A stretch of DNA of 64,000 nt. Source: Caenorhabditis remanei. Its lineage: Eukaryota; Nematoda; Chromadorea; Rhabditida; Rhabditidae. The notes under the pieces were generated by a model. That model saw only the letters and a program-made list of their open reading frames with translations, had not been told where the DNA came from and did not search any database. Positions within the stretch are counted from its first letter, which is position 1; each line of letters opens with the position of its first letter. The DNA lies in the NCBI RefSeq assembly GCF_010183535.1, contig NC_071332.1:12214001-12278000 (forward strand). The letters are read 5' to 3'. Shown here in pieces: positions 36,476 through 47,581 of this stretch. A program made the position numbers and the translations under genes.

Positions 36476-38761
36476 AAATTGAAGTTATATTTACGTGACC
36501 TTATTTATTAAGATGAAAGAAAAAATAAAATCACAGAAAAGACTCAAGGGTCAATTCTGTGGAAAACTACAAAAAAATGAAGACGTTTTAAAAAACGTGA
36601 ACCAGAAAGAATTTTCACAGATTTTCCTCATGAGGCAAATCTGTGAAATTACAAAATCTATTGAAAAGGAAAAATATAACGTGAACTTTGGTATCCGATA
36701 TTTGATAACATCCACGTAGAGCTTATCGGAATTTTCTTATCATCGGAGTTTTCTTCAAAAATAGATAGGTCGAAATCCTTGATTAATTTCAGACAACTGC
36801 ATCCTAGTGGTCTAATCTGAAAATTGATAATTGAAATCTGTTGATTTCTTAAATCACTCACCTTTCGAAATTTGAGATTTTCAGCTTGCTCCCAAATAAA
36901 AATATAAAGAATCCACTGGTAAATATAGTTCAAGTTAAAGTAACTTCTGCAATCATCTGAAATTTATACTCCTCACCTTCTTTTTATCATCTGTCAGACA
37001 GAACCATTAAACATACAAACTCACACTACCAGAAAAAGTTGGAATGAATTCTTAAAGGGGGACTGAAGTATTCCAAAAATCGAGATTTTTTTATATGGAT
37101 CGACTCAGAATTTTATAGAAAAGAGAAAAGTCTCTTGGAGCCAGGTCCGAAAATCAGTCTAAAGCGAGTTATGAGGTCTCAAAGTGTCAAAAAAGGGTCT
37201 CTCGCATGGAATTTTTTCATTGTATTTCAACGTAAAATTCTCTCGCCGTGCAGAGGAAAAATGTGAAAATTGAGAGAATAATGCCGTGAACTCTCTTATA
37301 TCAACTTTCCCTCATGTTCAATTGAGGAAGTGCCTCCATGATTATGAAGTCATTGGTTGGAATTGACCTTGATAACTCAACTGAACAATATCATCACTGT
37401 GATTGATCACTGTGAATGATTACTGTGAATAAGGGGGCTTGCATCTATTACAAATAGATGAATCGAATGGTCTCCGTAAAGTGGAAGCAAAAGTTTCTTA
37501 CTTTTATATGACCAAAAAGTCAATCGTTTGGAGATCACGAAAAACTGCTCCAAAAAATGAGTGGAGATTCACAATTCTTCAAATGGCAAAGGAGAAAGAC
37601 GCGTCGGAATACGTTCAGATAACGGACACTGAACAATCTGAACTAGATGCAAGAGCTGGAGCAGAAAGAGAGATTGTATGCACAGTCTAATCCCTGAACG
37701 TTATCTTTAGTTTTTTTTTCGTAAAAATTGTTGTTTTTCTACGTCACAGTCGGTCTGTTGAGTTATCAAGGTCAATTCCAACCAATGACTTCATAATCAT
37801 GGAGGCACTTCCTCAATTGAACATGAGGGAAAGTTGATATAAGAGAGTTCACGGCATTATTCTCTCAATTTTCACATTCTTCCTCTGCACGGCGAGAGAA
37901 TTTTACGTTGAAATACAATGAAAAAATTCCATGCGAGAGACCCTTTTTTGACACTTTGAGACCTCATAACTCGCTTTAGACTGATTTTCGGACCTGGCTC
38001 CAAGAGACTTTTCTCTTTTCTATAAAATTCTGAGTCGATCCATATAAAAAAATCTCGATTTTTGGAATACTTCAGTCCCCCTTTAACAACGGACAAAAAG
38101 TCACGTAAATTCGAAAAAAATGCCCCAAATAATATATTTTCAATCCATTCCAACTTTTTCTGGTAGTGTGAGTTTGTATTTTAACAGTTCTGTCTGACAG
38201 ATGATAAAAAGAAGGTGAGGAGCATAAATTTCAGATGATTTCAGAAGTAACTTTATCTTGAAATATATTTACCAGTGGATTCTTTATATTTTTATTTGGG
38301 AGAAAGCTGAATATCCCAAGTTTCAAAAAGTGAGTCATTTTAGAAATCGACAGATTTTAATTATCAATTTCCAGATTAGACCACTCGGATGCAGTTGTCT
38401 GAGATTAATCAAGGATTCGGACCTATCTATTTTTTGACTCCGATAAGAAAATTCCGATGAGCTCTACGTGGATATTATCAATATCGGATACCAAAGTTCA
38501 CGTTATATTTTTCCTTTTCAATAGATTTTGTAATTTCACAGATTTCCCTCATGAGGAAAATCTGTGAAAACTCCTTTCTGGTTCACGTTTTTTTTAATGT
38601 CTTCACTTTTTTGTAATTTTCAACAGAATTGACCCTTGAGTCTTTTCTGTGATTTTGTTTATTTTCTCATTTCTGTTCAAATTTTTTCCTCTGGAGACTA
38701 TTCTGTGGATGTGTTTTGAATAAATGAAATGTTGAAGGTCACGTTATTATAATTTCAATCG
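36476..38761. mobile_element. Large foldback (palindromic) element, about 2.3 kb
   Basis: Two imperfect inverted arms of roughly 0.9-1.0 kb. The left arm runs from about 36476 (TTGAAGTTATATTTACGTGA) to about 37383; the right arm runs from about 37753 to about 38761 and ends with the complement of that terminus. Matching landmarks include the TTCACAGATT block (36613 and 38537), CTACGTGG/CCACGTAG (36713 and 38462), the segment around 37036-37300 matched by 37800-38090, and the inner TCAATTGAGGAAGTGCC. The 370 bp centre (37384-37752) is unique within the window and contains a short open frame. No clear target duplication was found. The structure fits a non-autonomous foldback transposon. Confidence 0.85.
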
Positions 38762-39051
38762 AAACTAAAACGAAATAAATTTAATTTAATAGAGCAAAAA
38801 ATCATTTCTCCCACTATTTCAATAAATGAAATAGCGAATCAAAAATTAAGAGAATTATCTTATAATAATTTAGAAAACACGTGATTTGAGGTTTTCTGTG
38901 AGAAAATTACGTTTTCGCCATTGAACGCGTTTATTTTTTTTCAAATTTTGAAATTTTGAAATTTGGCCTGCCTTATATTGCATCATCTGCCTAGAGATTT
39001 GAGAATGTTGTTCCCCAAAAATAATTTATTCTGAATTTGAAAGAGATCCAA
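38762..39051. other. Intergenic flank right of the foldback element
   Basis: AT-rich sequence up to the 3' end of the receptor gene at 39052. No feature is recognised. Confidence 0.5.
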
Positions 39052-40356
39052 TTAGTACACTTGAGTAGCCGCCGAACTATCCATGTTCGGTCTAACTGTG
39101 GAGGTTACCGAATTGAAATAATTGATCGGTTTCTTGACAACACCCAAGAGTTTGTTACGATAGTTTGGCAACAAGAGGATAATCGCCAACGGGTCCAACA
39201 CTGGAAACGCTGAAAGTGCGATAACTCCCAAATAATTATTCCACATTCCAAGATCCAATCCGATAACTGGTCCATACCAAGCCACCATACAAGGCGAAAA
39301 ACTTATGCAAATCGGAATGAAAGTCTGAAATTTATTATCTTCGATAAACTCGAAAAGCATTGATACTCTGAATATCACTAACCTGAACAGCCAACGCTTT
39401 GAAAAGTTGTCTGTGTAGCTTTTGAGTTGTTTTTGATACACCTGGGTTATCTGCCAGTTTTTTCATAATCTGCCATCCGAGAATAATGTATAAAGAGACT
39501 GCATAAGTGGATATTCCAGTTAGGATTAGAATTCCCATCCAACTTCTTCTTTTTATTTCGGGACTCGCATCCTGAAATGAACTTTGATTTGAAGTTCATT
39601 TGATCAGATCAAAAGAATCAATTGAGTTTGTTTTTTTACAGACCGAAAGTTTAAACTATTTTACTGGAGACTATAACTCGTTATTTTACACACTCAAACT
39701 TACAAAGAACAATGCCATCAGCATAGACAAATCATGAGAATCCACATTGTAATCTTTCTTAAATGCCTCATAAATATAGTCGTAAACTTCTTTGTCTCCA
39801 TAAAGAAACATCTCACAAACAGTACTCCAAGCGACTCCATGAATAATGAAAAATACAAATAATCCGAAAAGTCCAGATGGTCGAAGCAACAAATCGATGA
39901 TGTGAGTGCTGAAAAAGTAAAGATTCGTAAAAATTCAAAGAAAGGAAACACACTTGAACAGCACAAAATATCGGTAGATGAAATGAATGACCAAGATTCC
40001 ATAGGACAACGAAATACATCCACATCTGATGGAAACGGCTAGCTGTCCGAGGTGTCCTGTCTGAAAATAACGTTGAGTTTATAACCATCAACTAATAGAG
40101 AACTCACCCCAAAAAACGGACCATCAGCCAAATAAATAACAAAAGCTGCTCCAGTTCCATGAATTGAAACGGGAACAATCAATTCTACGGAAGAATAAAC
40201 CATGTCAAAAATTGCAAAACCAATCAAAAGATATCGATATTTCCCGATTGAAGTCTTCTTTTCACTCAATATCAGCCACATGAAAAGTGGATTGAAAACG
40301 AATGAGAGAATTCCAAAAAGTTTGGGGAGGTAGTGATGGGACCAGTGGATGTACAT
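39052..40356 (-). CDS. srj/str-type 7TM chemoreceptor with reduced introns
   Basis: Complete receptor starting MYIHWSHHYLPKLFGILSF, then FNPLFMWLILSEKK and GKYRYLLIGFAIFDM. Unlike the paralogues, TM2 runs without an intron through VPVSIHGTGAAFVIYLADG, and GWQIMKKLADNPG is also uninterrupted, so two introns present in related copies are missing. Further blocks are RCGCISLSYGILVIHFIYRY, DLLLRPSGLFGLFVFFIIHG, DVDSHDLSMLMALF, MGILILTGISTYAVSLYII and the last exon SFSPCMVAWYGPVIGLD with ALSAFPVLDPLAIILLLPNYR. The tail is Ser/Thr-rich and ends SAATQVY. Its HGTG and SFSPCM motifs pair it with the gene at 1533-2770 rather than with its neighbours. Confidence 0.85.
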
Positions 40357-41144
40357 TACTCTTTAACTGAAAATATTTTGATGAAATTCAATTTTAAGCT
40401 AACATTTTCAGCGCGAATAATATGTTATCTCAAGTATTTATACCGCTAGAACCTCCAAATGTAGTCAGAATAAGTGGAAAGATTAATTTGTATCTCTCTC
40501 GGCTGAAAATAAGAAAATAAGGTACGTAAGAAGTGGGTGAACGTGATTAATGAACACTTAGGAATAGACCGAACTAGTCATCCGGATGAGGGTTTTTGGA
40601 CTTTGTGTAAGATCAGGCAAGTAGAAAAAATACAAATTTATCTGACTTAAAAATGAGTCATCAAGAGAATAATTGATGTTTCAGAAGGTAATGAGGAAGA
40701 AAAATACACGAAATTGGACCCGTGTAATGCTCAAAATGTTTGGAAATTATTGTTATTTCATTATTAGACTAATGGAATCTGGTGTTCAGAAATCTACGGG
40801 AATCGGTTGATGAACTATTGAGATATCAAAATCACTAGAGCACATAATCAAGGGATCAAAATTTTCTAAGTAAGTGTTCATCTTTAAAATCTGAGTTTAA
40901 AAAATTATATGCTGTCCATTAAACGAAGAAACCAGTGAGTTCTGATCGAGTGTGTTATTCATCAGCTTTGGAATACATAATACAAATGTTGTGTTTTGAA
41001 AATGATTTGAGCGATCTGAAATACGTACGGATGACTGTTCATATATCTGAACAAAAATAATCGTCAACACATCTGAGTCAAAAAATAAGTCCAAATATGG
41101 AGTTCGTAATGGAAGGTAGGGACGAAAACCTATCAGTTGCTTTA
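40357..41144. other. Intergenic, no gene recognised
   Basis: Upstream region of the receptor starting at 40356. AT-rich, with no motif-bearing frame, up to the palindromic element at 41145. Confidence 0.5.
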
Positions 41145-41755
41145 CTAGGGAAGGATCCCGAGTCAAGATGGAGTTACATGTCAAGATATATATCACTAGA
41201 ATCGAAATTTTGCGCTGATTTCAAATCTGTATTCCAATTTTGCTAAACGATCTGGTGAAAAAAAGTTATTTGCGATTTTGTGGCTTCCCAGTGCAAAAAT
41301 TACCATTTTCAAGACACCCAAAATTAACGTTTTACTCATTTTTTTCAAATTTTTTTGTGTTGTACGTGCAGTTCCAATCATGTAAATTGTATTGTTCGTG
41401 TTGGAACTTCAGAAAATTTTCAGACAAATTTTTTGTAGATGGGTCATTTTTGAAAATTTAAGAAACGTCACAAAAATTTTTCTGAAAATAAATTCTGAAA
41501 TCAAACTATGCCATCTTTACATCCGTGGTCATACGTACAAAACAAAAAAATTTGAAAAAAATGAGCAAAACGTTAATTTTGGGTGTCTTGAAAATGGTAA
41601 TTTTTGCACTGGGAATCCACAAAATCGCAAATAACTTTTTTTCACCAGATCGTTTGGCAAAATTGGAATACAGATTTGAAATCAGCGCAAAATTTCGATT
41701 CTAGTGATATATATCTTGACATGTAACTCCATCTTGACTTGGGATCCTTCCCTAG
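41145..41755. mobile_element. Palindromic MITE with TTA target duplication, PIF/Harbinger-like
   Basis: A 611 bp element. The left end CTAGGGAAGGATCCC and the right end GGGATCCTTCCCTAG are complementary, flanked by TTA at 41142-41144 and 41756-41758. The inverted match continues for over 200 bp per arm (for example ACATGTCAAGATATATATCA at 41178 against 41700-41722), leaving a short centre at about 41380-41525. It is non-coding. A 3-bp TTA duplication with CTAGGG-type ends fits PIF/Harbinger, inferred from the flank rather than from a transposase. Confidence 0.85.
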
Positions 41756-41969
41756 TTAGCAAAAATTCGAGAAATTGTAGAGAAACAAGTTATTGAAAGT
41801 GTGAAAGCAGTTTAAGAGAGAAACGGAAAAAATAGACTACGCAGATAATTTAAAATCAGGAAACGTTCTTGAGGTCATCAAATCCCGACGGTAGTCACTA
41901 AGGGATTCTGATTTCAAAGAACTGTTATGTCTGTAAATTATTTGAAGTCAGCCATCATACTTCTAACAA

Positions 41970-43150
41970 TCAAAACAATTTATTTATTCCAATAACAGCA
42001 AGACTTGAAATTCTAGCTTTCCCCTTTCCAAATATTCTTCTTCTCAATCCAGGTAAACACAAAATAACAGCCAGAGGATCAATGAATGGGAAGGCAGACA
42101 ATGGAACTGCTCCAGTGTAATTCAACCATTTTCCAAGTTTCATATTAAACATTGGGGTGTACCAACTCAACATACAGGGAGCAAAACTCAGGCATATTGG
42201 GACTGCAGTTTGGACAATCAGAGCACGAAACAGCTCTCGTTGTAGTTTTGCTGTTTTCTCACTCATTCCAAGTTGCTTTTGTTTTAGATGTTTCATTATC
42301 TGGAAAGGAATAAAATGGGCTTATGAGATGTTCGATTGGATACACATCTGACTACTCACCAAATAAGAGAATGTCATAAAAATTGAAATTGACCCCACCG
42401 ATACTGTAGTTCCTGCAATTGCTCCGAACCAAGATTTTATCAATATTTCAAGCGGAGCTTCCTGAAAAAATAACTGCTGAGAGCTACATTTATTTGTAGA
42501 AACTCACTTTATACATCAAAGCAAAAAAGTTTAATTTCAAAGAATCGGCTTCATAAAGTTCTAGAAAATCTTCTTGGATGTACTTCCGAGTTTCTAAGTT
42601 CGGAACTGCAACTATATAGGCTATCTGAAACAGAAGCATAAGATCAAACAACGTATTCAACCAACCCCAATCCAAAATATAGAAAAGGAAGCACACAGAA
42701 AAAATGATGCAATCATGTATATTGGAAAGTATTTTTGAGTTAAAGAGCTCCCTTTGACAGTAAGATATCGATATACGAAATGGCTGATTAGAACTGCGTA
42801 GGTGCATCCAATCAGCGAGCATCTCAAGGCAAGTAGGAGCATTCCTAATTCAGATTGTTTGAATAGCCACCCGTCGCTGAGAAATATCAAAAAACAATAG
42901 CGAAATCCATGAACTCCCTGAAAAGTTTATCTCTTACAAACTCTAGCCACCACCATGAACTTACGATAGGCACAAAAATGTCCATCAATGAATGAAATAT
43001 GTTGAAAAGTGCGAAATATGAGAACAAATATCGATAGTTTCCCAAGTTGACCTTCTCCGTGAATATCAGATAAACGAAATATGGATTTACAATAAATGCT
43101 AAAAAACCAAAAATTTGAGGAGTATAATGATGAAACCAACTTATATACAT
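41970..43150 (-). CDS. srj-class 7TM chemoreceptor
   Basis: Complete receptor that best fits the classical srj pattern. It starts MYISWFHHYTPQIFGFLAF, then VNPYFVYLIFTEKVNLG and NYRYLFSYFALFNIF, with the donor after DIFVPI. The next exons give GVHGFRYCFLIFLSDGW, LGMLLLALRCSLIGCTYAVL, QKYFPIYMIASFFLCASFS, then IAYIVAVPNLETRKYIQEDF and SLKLNFFALMYK. The final exons hold APLEILIKSWFGAIAGTTVS, KQLGMSEKTAKLQRELFR, SFAPCMLSWYTPMFNMK and PLSAFPFIDPLAVILCLPG. The tail is short and ends VIGINKLF. It is more diverged from the other receptors than they are from one another. Confidence 0.87.
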
Positions 43151-43590
43151 ATATAAAATTAACTGAAAAAGTATCCCATGTCCATCTGATAGATGCCGAG
43201 GAACTTGTTTGAATTCCCCATCGTGCTCATTATTTTTCATTAAACTGTTTTCATTCGTTTTTCTTTCAATATGAATTGACGCATTTCATAGACATGTCGA
43301 CGTTTTCCTTCGATTGGTCTCTATGATACAACCGGATCTTTGAGTTTAAACAGAGATACTGCGATAAAATTTGTTCTTTAACATTTCTAGTGTATTTATT
43401 CTTTTCTTTATCACAGAAAGTTTCGGAACTTTTCAGCGTTCATACAATTTTCAACCAAATTTAAAACCACATTCCTTCCGATTTTCAAACTGCAGATTTT
43501 CCACATGCAATTGCTCGACTGTAAACACCGTAGCCAAAAATAGATATACACCTTAAATAAATGATTTCCAACTGATATCATAACTTCCAC
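43151..43590. other. Intergenic, no gene recognised
   Basis: Between the receptor start and the 3' end of the lectin gene. Only a short unpaired open frame is present. Confidence 0.5.
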
Positions 43591-45245
43591 TCACTGTAGG
43601 TCATCTACTAATCCATTTATATTGTTCGTTGTAACCATAAGTTGAAGACAATTCTGCGAAGAGTATGCTCCATCTGGTTGGCCTGTTATGAACATGTATC
43701 CGAAACGGTCTTTCAACGTTGAATCGGAAAATGTGAACGCCTGTAATTAACTTGTCACTAATGTACGCTTACTAGAGAAGTGCGCGGAGTCGCAGTGGGC
43801 TTTTGACATGAGATTTATATCATTCGAAAGCTCTGAATATATCATGAACGAATATGAAATTTTAAAATGCCCAATGTAGATTTTCAGACCGACTCACAAG
43901 AAAATTCATTTCACGTCATGAAATTCTGCGTCGACCCATGGCTTGTTACCTGGATTTCTCAATCCACATGGGCTTGGGCAATTTCAAATAACATATTTGT
44001 TTGTTGCACGGTTTCAGCTTTCGAATGATATATGTTCCATATCTAAAGCCCACTGCTACCCGGCCCACTTCCCTAGCTAATGGAAGGAGTGATACCGTTA
44101 TGTTACTACAAGTCGAAATAAAAATCGCATTCCCTCCATCACATTCCTCTGTTCGTGATCCATCGATCCAAACTCCAACTCCGTATGGAGATAGTCGATT
44201 TCCAAAGATTTGAGTAGTCGTGTCTGAAATATATGTATGTCAATTAGGGTTTGCTTGCTTGACCAACCTCTCAGAAAATCTCGTTCTTGTATCGTATTTG
44301 GTCCCGTTATTCTCCCCCCGACTTTCTCACACAACTCGATTCCTTGATCTTTAGTTATTGTAGAAAGTGTTTGACTGACTTCAATCTGGGAAACTCCTCA
44401 CTAGTTTTTATAACTAAAAAAACTAACTCCAATACAGTAGTCGGCAGTTCCTCTTAAGAAATGAGCATAGTTTTCCCGGCACACGGGGACAGGTGTGGTA
44501 CGTTTAGTTGTTGTTGCCTAAAGATGTGCACTGATACCTCATGGGGATGAGTTTAACTTACCTTGAATGTTAATCTTGCTGTGGTTTTAAGAGCGGTTGT
44601 TGTAGAGCTAACCAGAGAGGAAAAATTGAAATGTGGTGAAGTACTTGAATAATTTGAAAATGTAGACAATCTTACAGGCAAAGTGATATTTGATGTTGGA
44701 CAAACGGGTTCATCTTCTGGTTGGGACTGAAATGGATAATAAAGAACGAGCCAAACTTTGTTTCTATTTTTGCTTTTTATTCATGTACCATCGATTAATC
44801 TCACTGTGTTCAACTCACTTTGATCCCGATTGGAAAACCATCTTCGTTTACTTCCACCGTTTCTACATTCCCATATGGACAGATAAAACATGTTTCCTGC
44901 TTCCAGTAAAATAGCTGAAACACCAGTTAGATATATGAAATACCAGTCAGATATTCTACCGTATTCAAACTGTGTTCTATATAATCAAAAAATTGAAACT
45001 CACTTCGCAGGTTTCATTATTTCCACACAGAGCTGCACAACTCAAGACCTTATTCTGTGATAAGTCATCCAAACTTTTGGAGAGATCATCACAGTTCAGA
45101 TTGTGAACTAATGTTCCAGTCATCAAATTGATTTTTACTTTTGACTCCTGCAAGACTAATTTCTTTAAACTTTTGGAGCTAACTTCCACGTTACCGATGT
45201 TTTTATCAGGAAAAGGAGCAAAAAACAGTTTGGAATCAAATGCAT
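43591..45245 (-). CDS. Secreted CW-domain plus C-type lectin-like protein
   Basis: Predicted secreted lectin-like protein of a nematode clec family. Exon 1 (45195-45245) encodes the signal peptide MHLIPNCFLLLFLIKTS; a TTTCAG acceptor just upstream suggests leader trans-splicing. Exon 2 (45004-45147) and exon 3 form a CW (PAN-like) domain with NLNCDDLSKS, LSCAALCGNNETC and KQETCFICPYG. A Ser/Thr/Asn-rich linker follows (NITLPVRLSTFSNYSS, ALKTTARLTFK, ATTTKRTTPVPVC). The C-type lectin domain has YCIGIEVSQT, ELCEKVGGRITG, VGVWIDGSR, FTFSDSTLKDRFGYM and GQPDGAYSSQNCL. QPD replaces EPN and no WND triad is seen, so sugar binding is uncertain. The last intron (about 43742-44094) contains a MITE. The stop is at 43591-43593. 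Confidence 0.85.
43772..44076. mobile_element. MITE inside the last intron of the lectin gene
   Basis: A 305 bp inverted-repeat element. The left end CTAGAGAAGTGCGC...GTCGCAGTGGGC matches the reverse complement of the right end, CTAGGGAAGTGGGCC...GTAGCAGTGGGC, and both arms reach ATATCATTCGAAAGC. Flanks are TTA on the left and CTA on the right, an imperfect 3-bp duplication. The ends share CTAGGGAAG with the element at 41145-41755, so the two probably belong to one superfamily. Without it the host intron would be about 50 bp. Confidence 0.8.
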
Positions 45246-46151
45246 TATTGTCTGAAATTTTGAATTATTGAAAACTAGTTTTTCGAGATGCAAGCTATTC
45301 AAACAATATTGAAGATCTGAGGAAATGGCGAGTATACATTTACGAAACCATGGAGATTAGATGGCCTGTGACTTGCCCACATGAGCAACCATGACCGTGA
45401 TTGACGAATAATTGCTTCATTTTGAGTAGGCGTAAATCAAAAACTATTTCGTTGAAAACATCTCTGGTTTTATTTTTAATAAAAGAAACTACAGTATCAT
45501 CCCTTTATTTTTATCTCGTATTTCCAATCCGGGTTTTGTAAATACTTGAATGTCGCAAATAGGCTGTCTTTTGATACATACTTTAGTTTGAAAACATCCA
45601 ACTCAAACAAAATTTTAATACTATTGTTTTTCTGAAATATGCACATCAGGAGATGGTTACAGTTGCTACTATGGAACACATCGCCATTTCTTTGTTTTAG
45701 AAAAAAAGATTATTGACACAATTGCTGGTCCCTAAACCATTCGTGATCACATGATTTGTTTATTTTTATTTTTAAAGGATTTCGAGTGAAGCTGGAAAAA
45801 TAATAGCTTAGTCACGAGTGCATAATAAACTAAATAATATTTATTTAAATCTGTTTTCAGTGAGCATTGCACATTATTTTCATTGAACTCAACATTATAA
45901 GAAGGCGATCAATCCGGATGGTGTTTTTTTCGTATTATTTTTCATTCAATGAATTGAACATTTTGGAATTGCTGTCCTTCTGATTTCACATGATTCTCAA
46001 TGTTGAATAAAATATAGGTTACGACTAGTTTTGTCTCTCCGTTTCACTTCTAATAACTGGTTATACATTTCTCTTTTTCTTTTCACATTTTCAGTACTCA
46101 AATATTTTCCACATTTCTTTCTCCTACCTCAATCAATATTCTGAAACTACA
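45246..46151. other. Intergenic, divergent promoter region
   Basis: Lies between the start of the lectin gene (minus) and the 7TM gene (plus). The open frames are short. A TTTTCAG at about 46094 could serve the downstream gene as leader acceptor. Confidence 0.5.
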
Positions 46152-47296
46152 ATGATACTTTCATATACCCCTGAATACATATTAGAAATAGGAGCTTACC
46201 AAATTGCAACAGGCGATGTTAAAGGACATTTTCAAAGGCCTGATGATGATTCTGTAACAAAAAAGGTGACGTATGCAACATTAACACTTCAGAGTATAAT
46301 GAGTAGTATCAATTTGTTTATTCAAATTATATGCATTGTTGTTAGTCTGTACAAACGATCTACTATAAAGGTGAGTTGATAAAGTATTCCAGATGACTTC
46401 GTTCACTTCATTCAGGGACCATTCTTCACACTCATTTTCATTTTTGCCCTGACAGTTACCTCCCGTGTGATATTTCATTCCGTTGCATTGGCTTTGAATT
46501 CACATCCTAACGCGAGTCTTGTTTACAGAATGTCTAGACTTTCTCTTTATATTGACTATTGGAGTAGTCTTTTCTCTGTAACAATAACTTTCTTTTTATC
46601 ACTAAATCGATGTCTATGCTTTCTATCTGAAAAGTGGAACGGCCGAATTTTTGTTGGATTACGTATCTTCTGTTTGATTATTTTCTGTATGATTATATCA
46701 GTTTTGGGAACTTTTGGAATCATAATCACTTCTGAAATAGTGAGAAAATATTATACAAACACAGGATTCATCGATACGGGATCAGATACTGGATATAAAG
46801 TTGTGAGTTTTCAAAACTTCTATTTACGTGACTTATGATTTGAGATCTCTTTATTTTTAGTCAATCAACCGGTTCTTCAACATGTTTCCAGTTGGATCAG
46901 TGGTCTGTTACATTCTTTTATTTTTCCATTTACGCAATGAAAACAAGGGTCGATTGAATAAATCTATATTTTCGAAACGTGGAGAAAACAAGGTTTTCTC
47001 TCATCTTATAATCACTGCAATTCTATATTTAGTTAGTGATTTCTCTCACACTTTTTGAGTACATGTAATTTCAGATACTCAACATTATGTACGAAGTTGT
47101 TGTTGTTTTTGGGAACGAATTCTCATTGCAGTTATTGACTTGGCTGACAGTATTAACTATTTTCAACTATCTGCCGGAAATATCTCTGTCACTTTTGTTT
47201 ATTTTGGATACAATGCATTTTGGGATTTCTAATTTAAAGTTCCCAAAAAAGAAGGTTAGAAGAACAACTGCAATAAAGTCAATAAACAATGTTTGA
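46152..47296 (+). CDS. 7TM chemoreceptor, class uncertain (possibly srxa-like)
   Basis: Four exons, 46152-46370, 46416-46802, 46861-47031 and 47075-47296, join without frame loss to give 332 residues with about seven hydrophobic segments. Landmarks: MILSYTPEYILEIGAYQI (extracellular N-terminus), SIMSSINLFIQIICIVVSLY (TM1), GPFFTLIFIFALTVTSRVIF (TM2), YWSSLFSVTITFFLSLNRCL (TM3, with NRC in place of DRY), IFCLIIFCMIISVLGTFGII (TM4), NMFPVGSVVCYILLFFHLR (TM5), ILNIMYEVVVVFG (TM6) and YLPEISLSLLFILDTM (TM7). The L-N-R-C motif after TM3 recalls nematode serpentine receptors of the Xa-like group, but this is a guess. It is not srj, str or srw. Confidence 0.75.
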
Positions 47297-47581
47297 TGGC
47301 ACACACAATAATGTTTGAAGTTTAATAAAAAAACGTGGAGAGCTACTGATGTGGTCAGTTTGGTTTACTGTTTTTTGTATGAATTTTTTGTATGAGTTTC
47401 GGAAATCTCGGAGAACGAATAGAATTTCAGAAGTTCAAGCTTCTCAGATTTCATAGAAATCACAAAAAGATCCTTGCGTGTGCTAGTTTTCCAATTTCTC
47501 AGAATTTCAATATCATTCGAAGATTTCTGAACATTTCTCGATAAATCTCGTTCATTTTGTCTGCTCTCCACACAAACGAAC

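Noticed and set aside
41240..41634. Two plus-strand frames of 73 and 80 codons
   Set aside because: They lie inside the palindromic element and are near mirror images produced by its arms.
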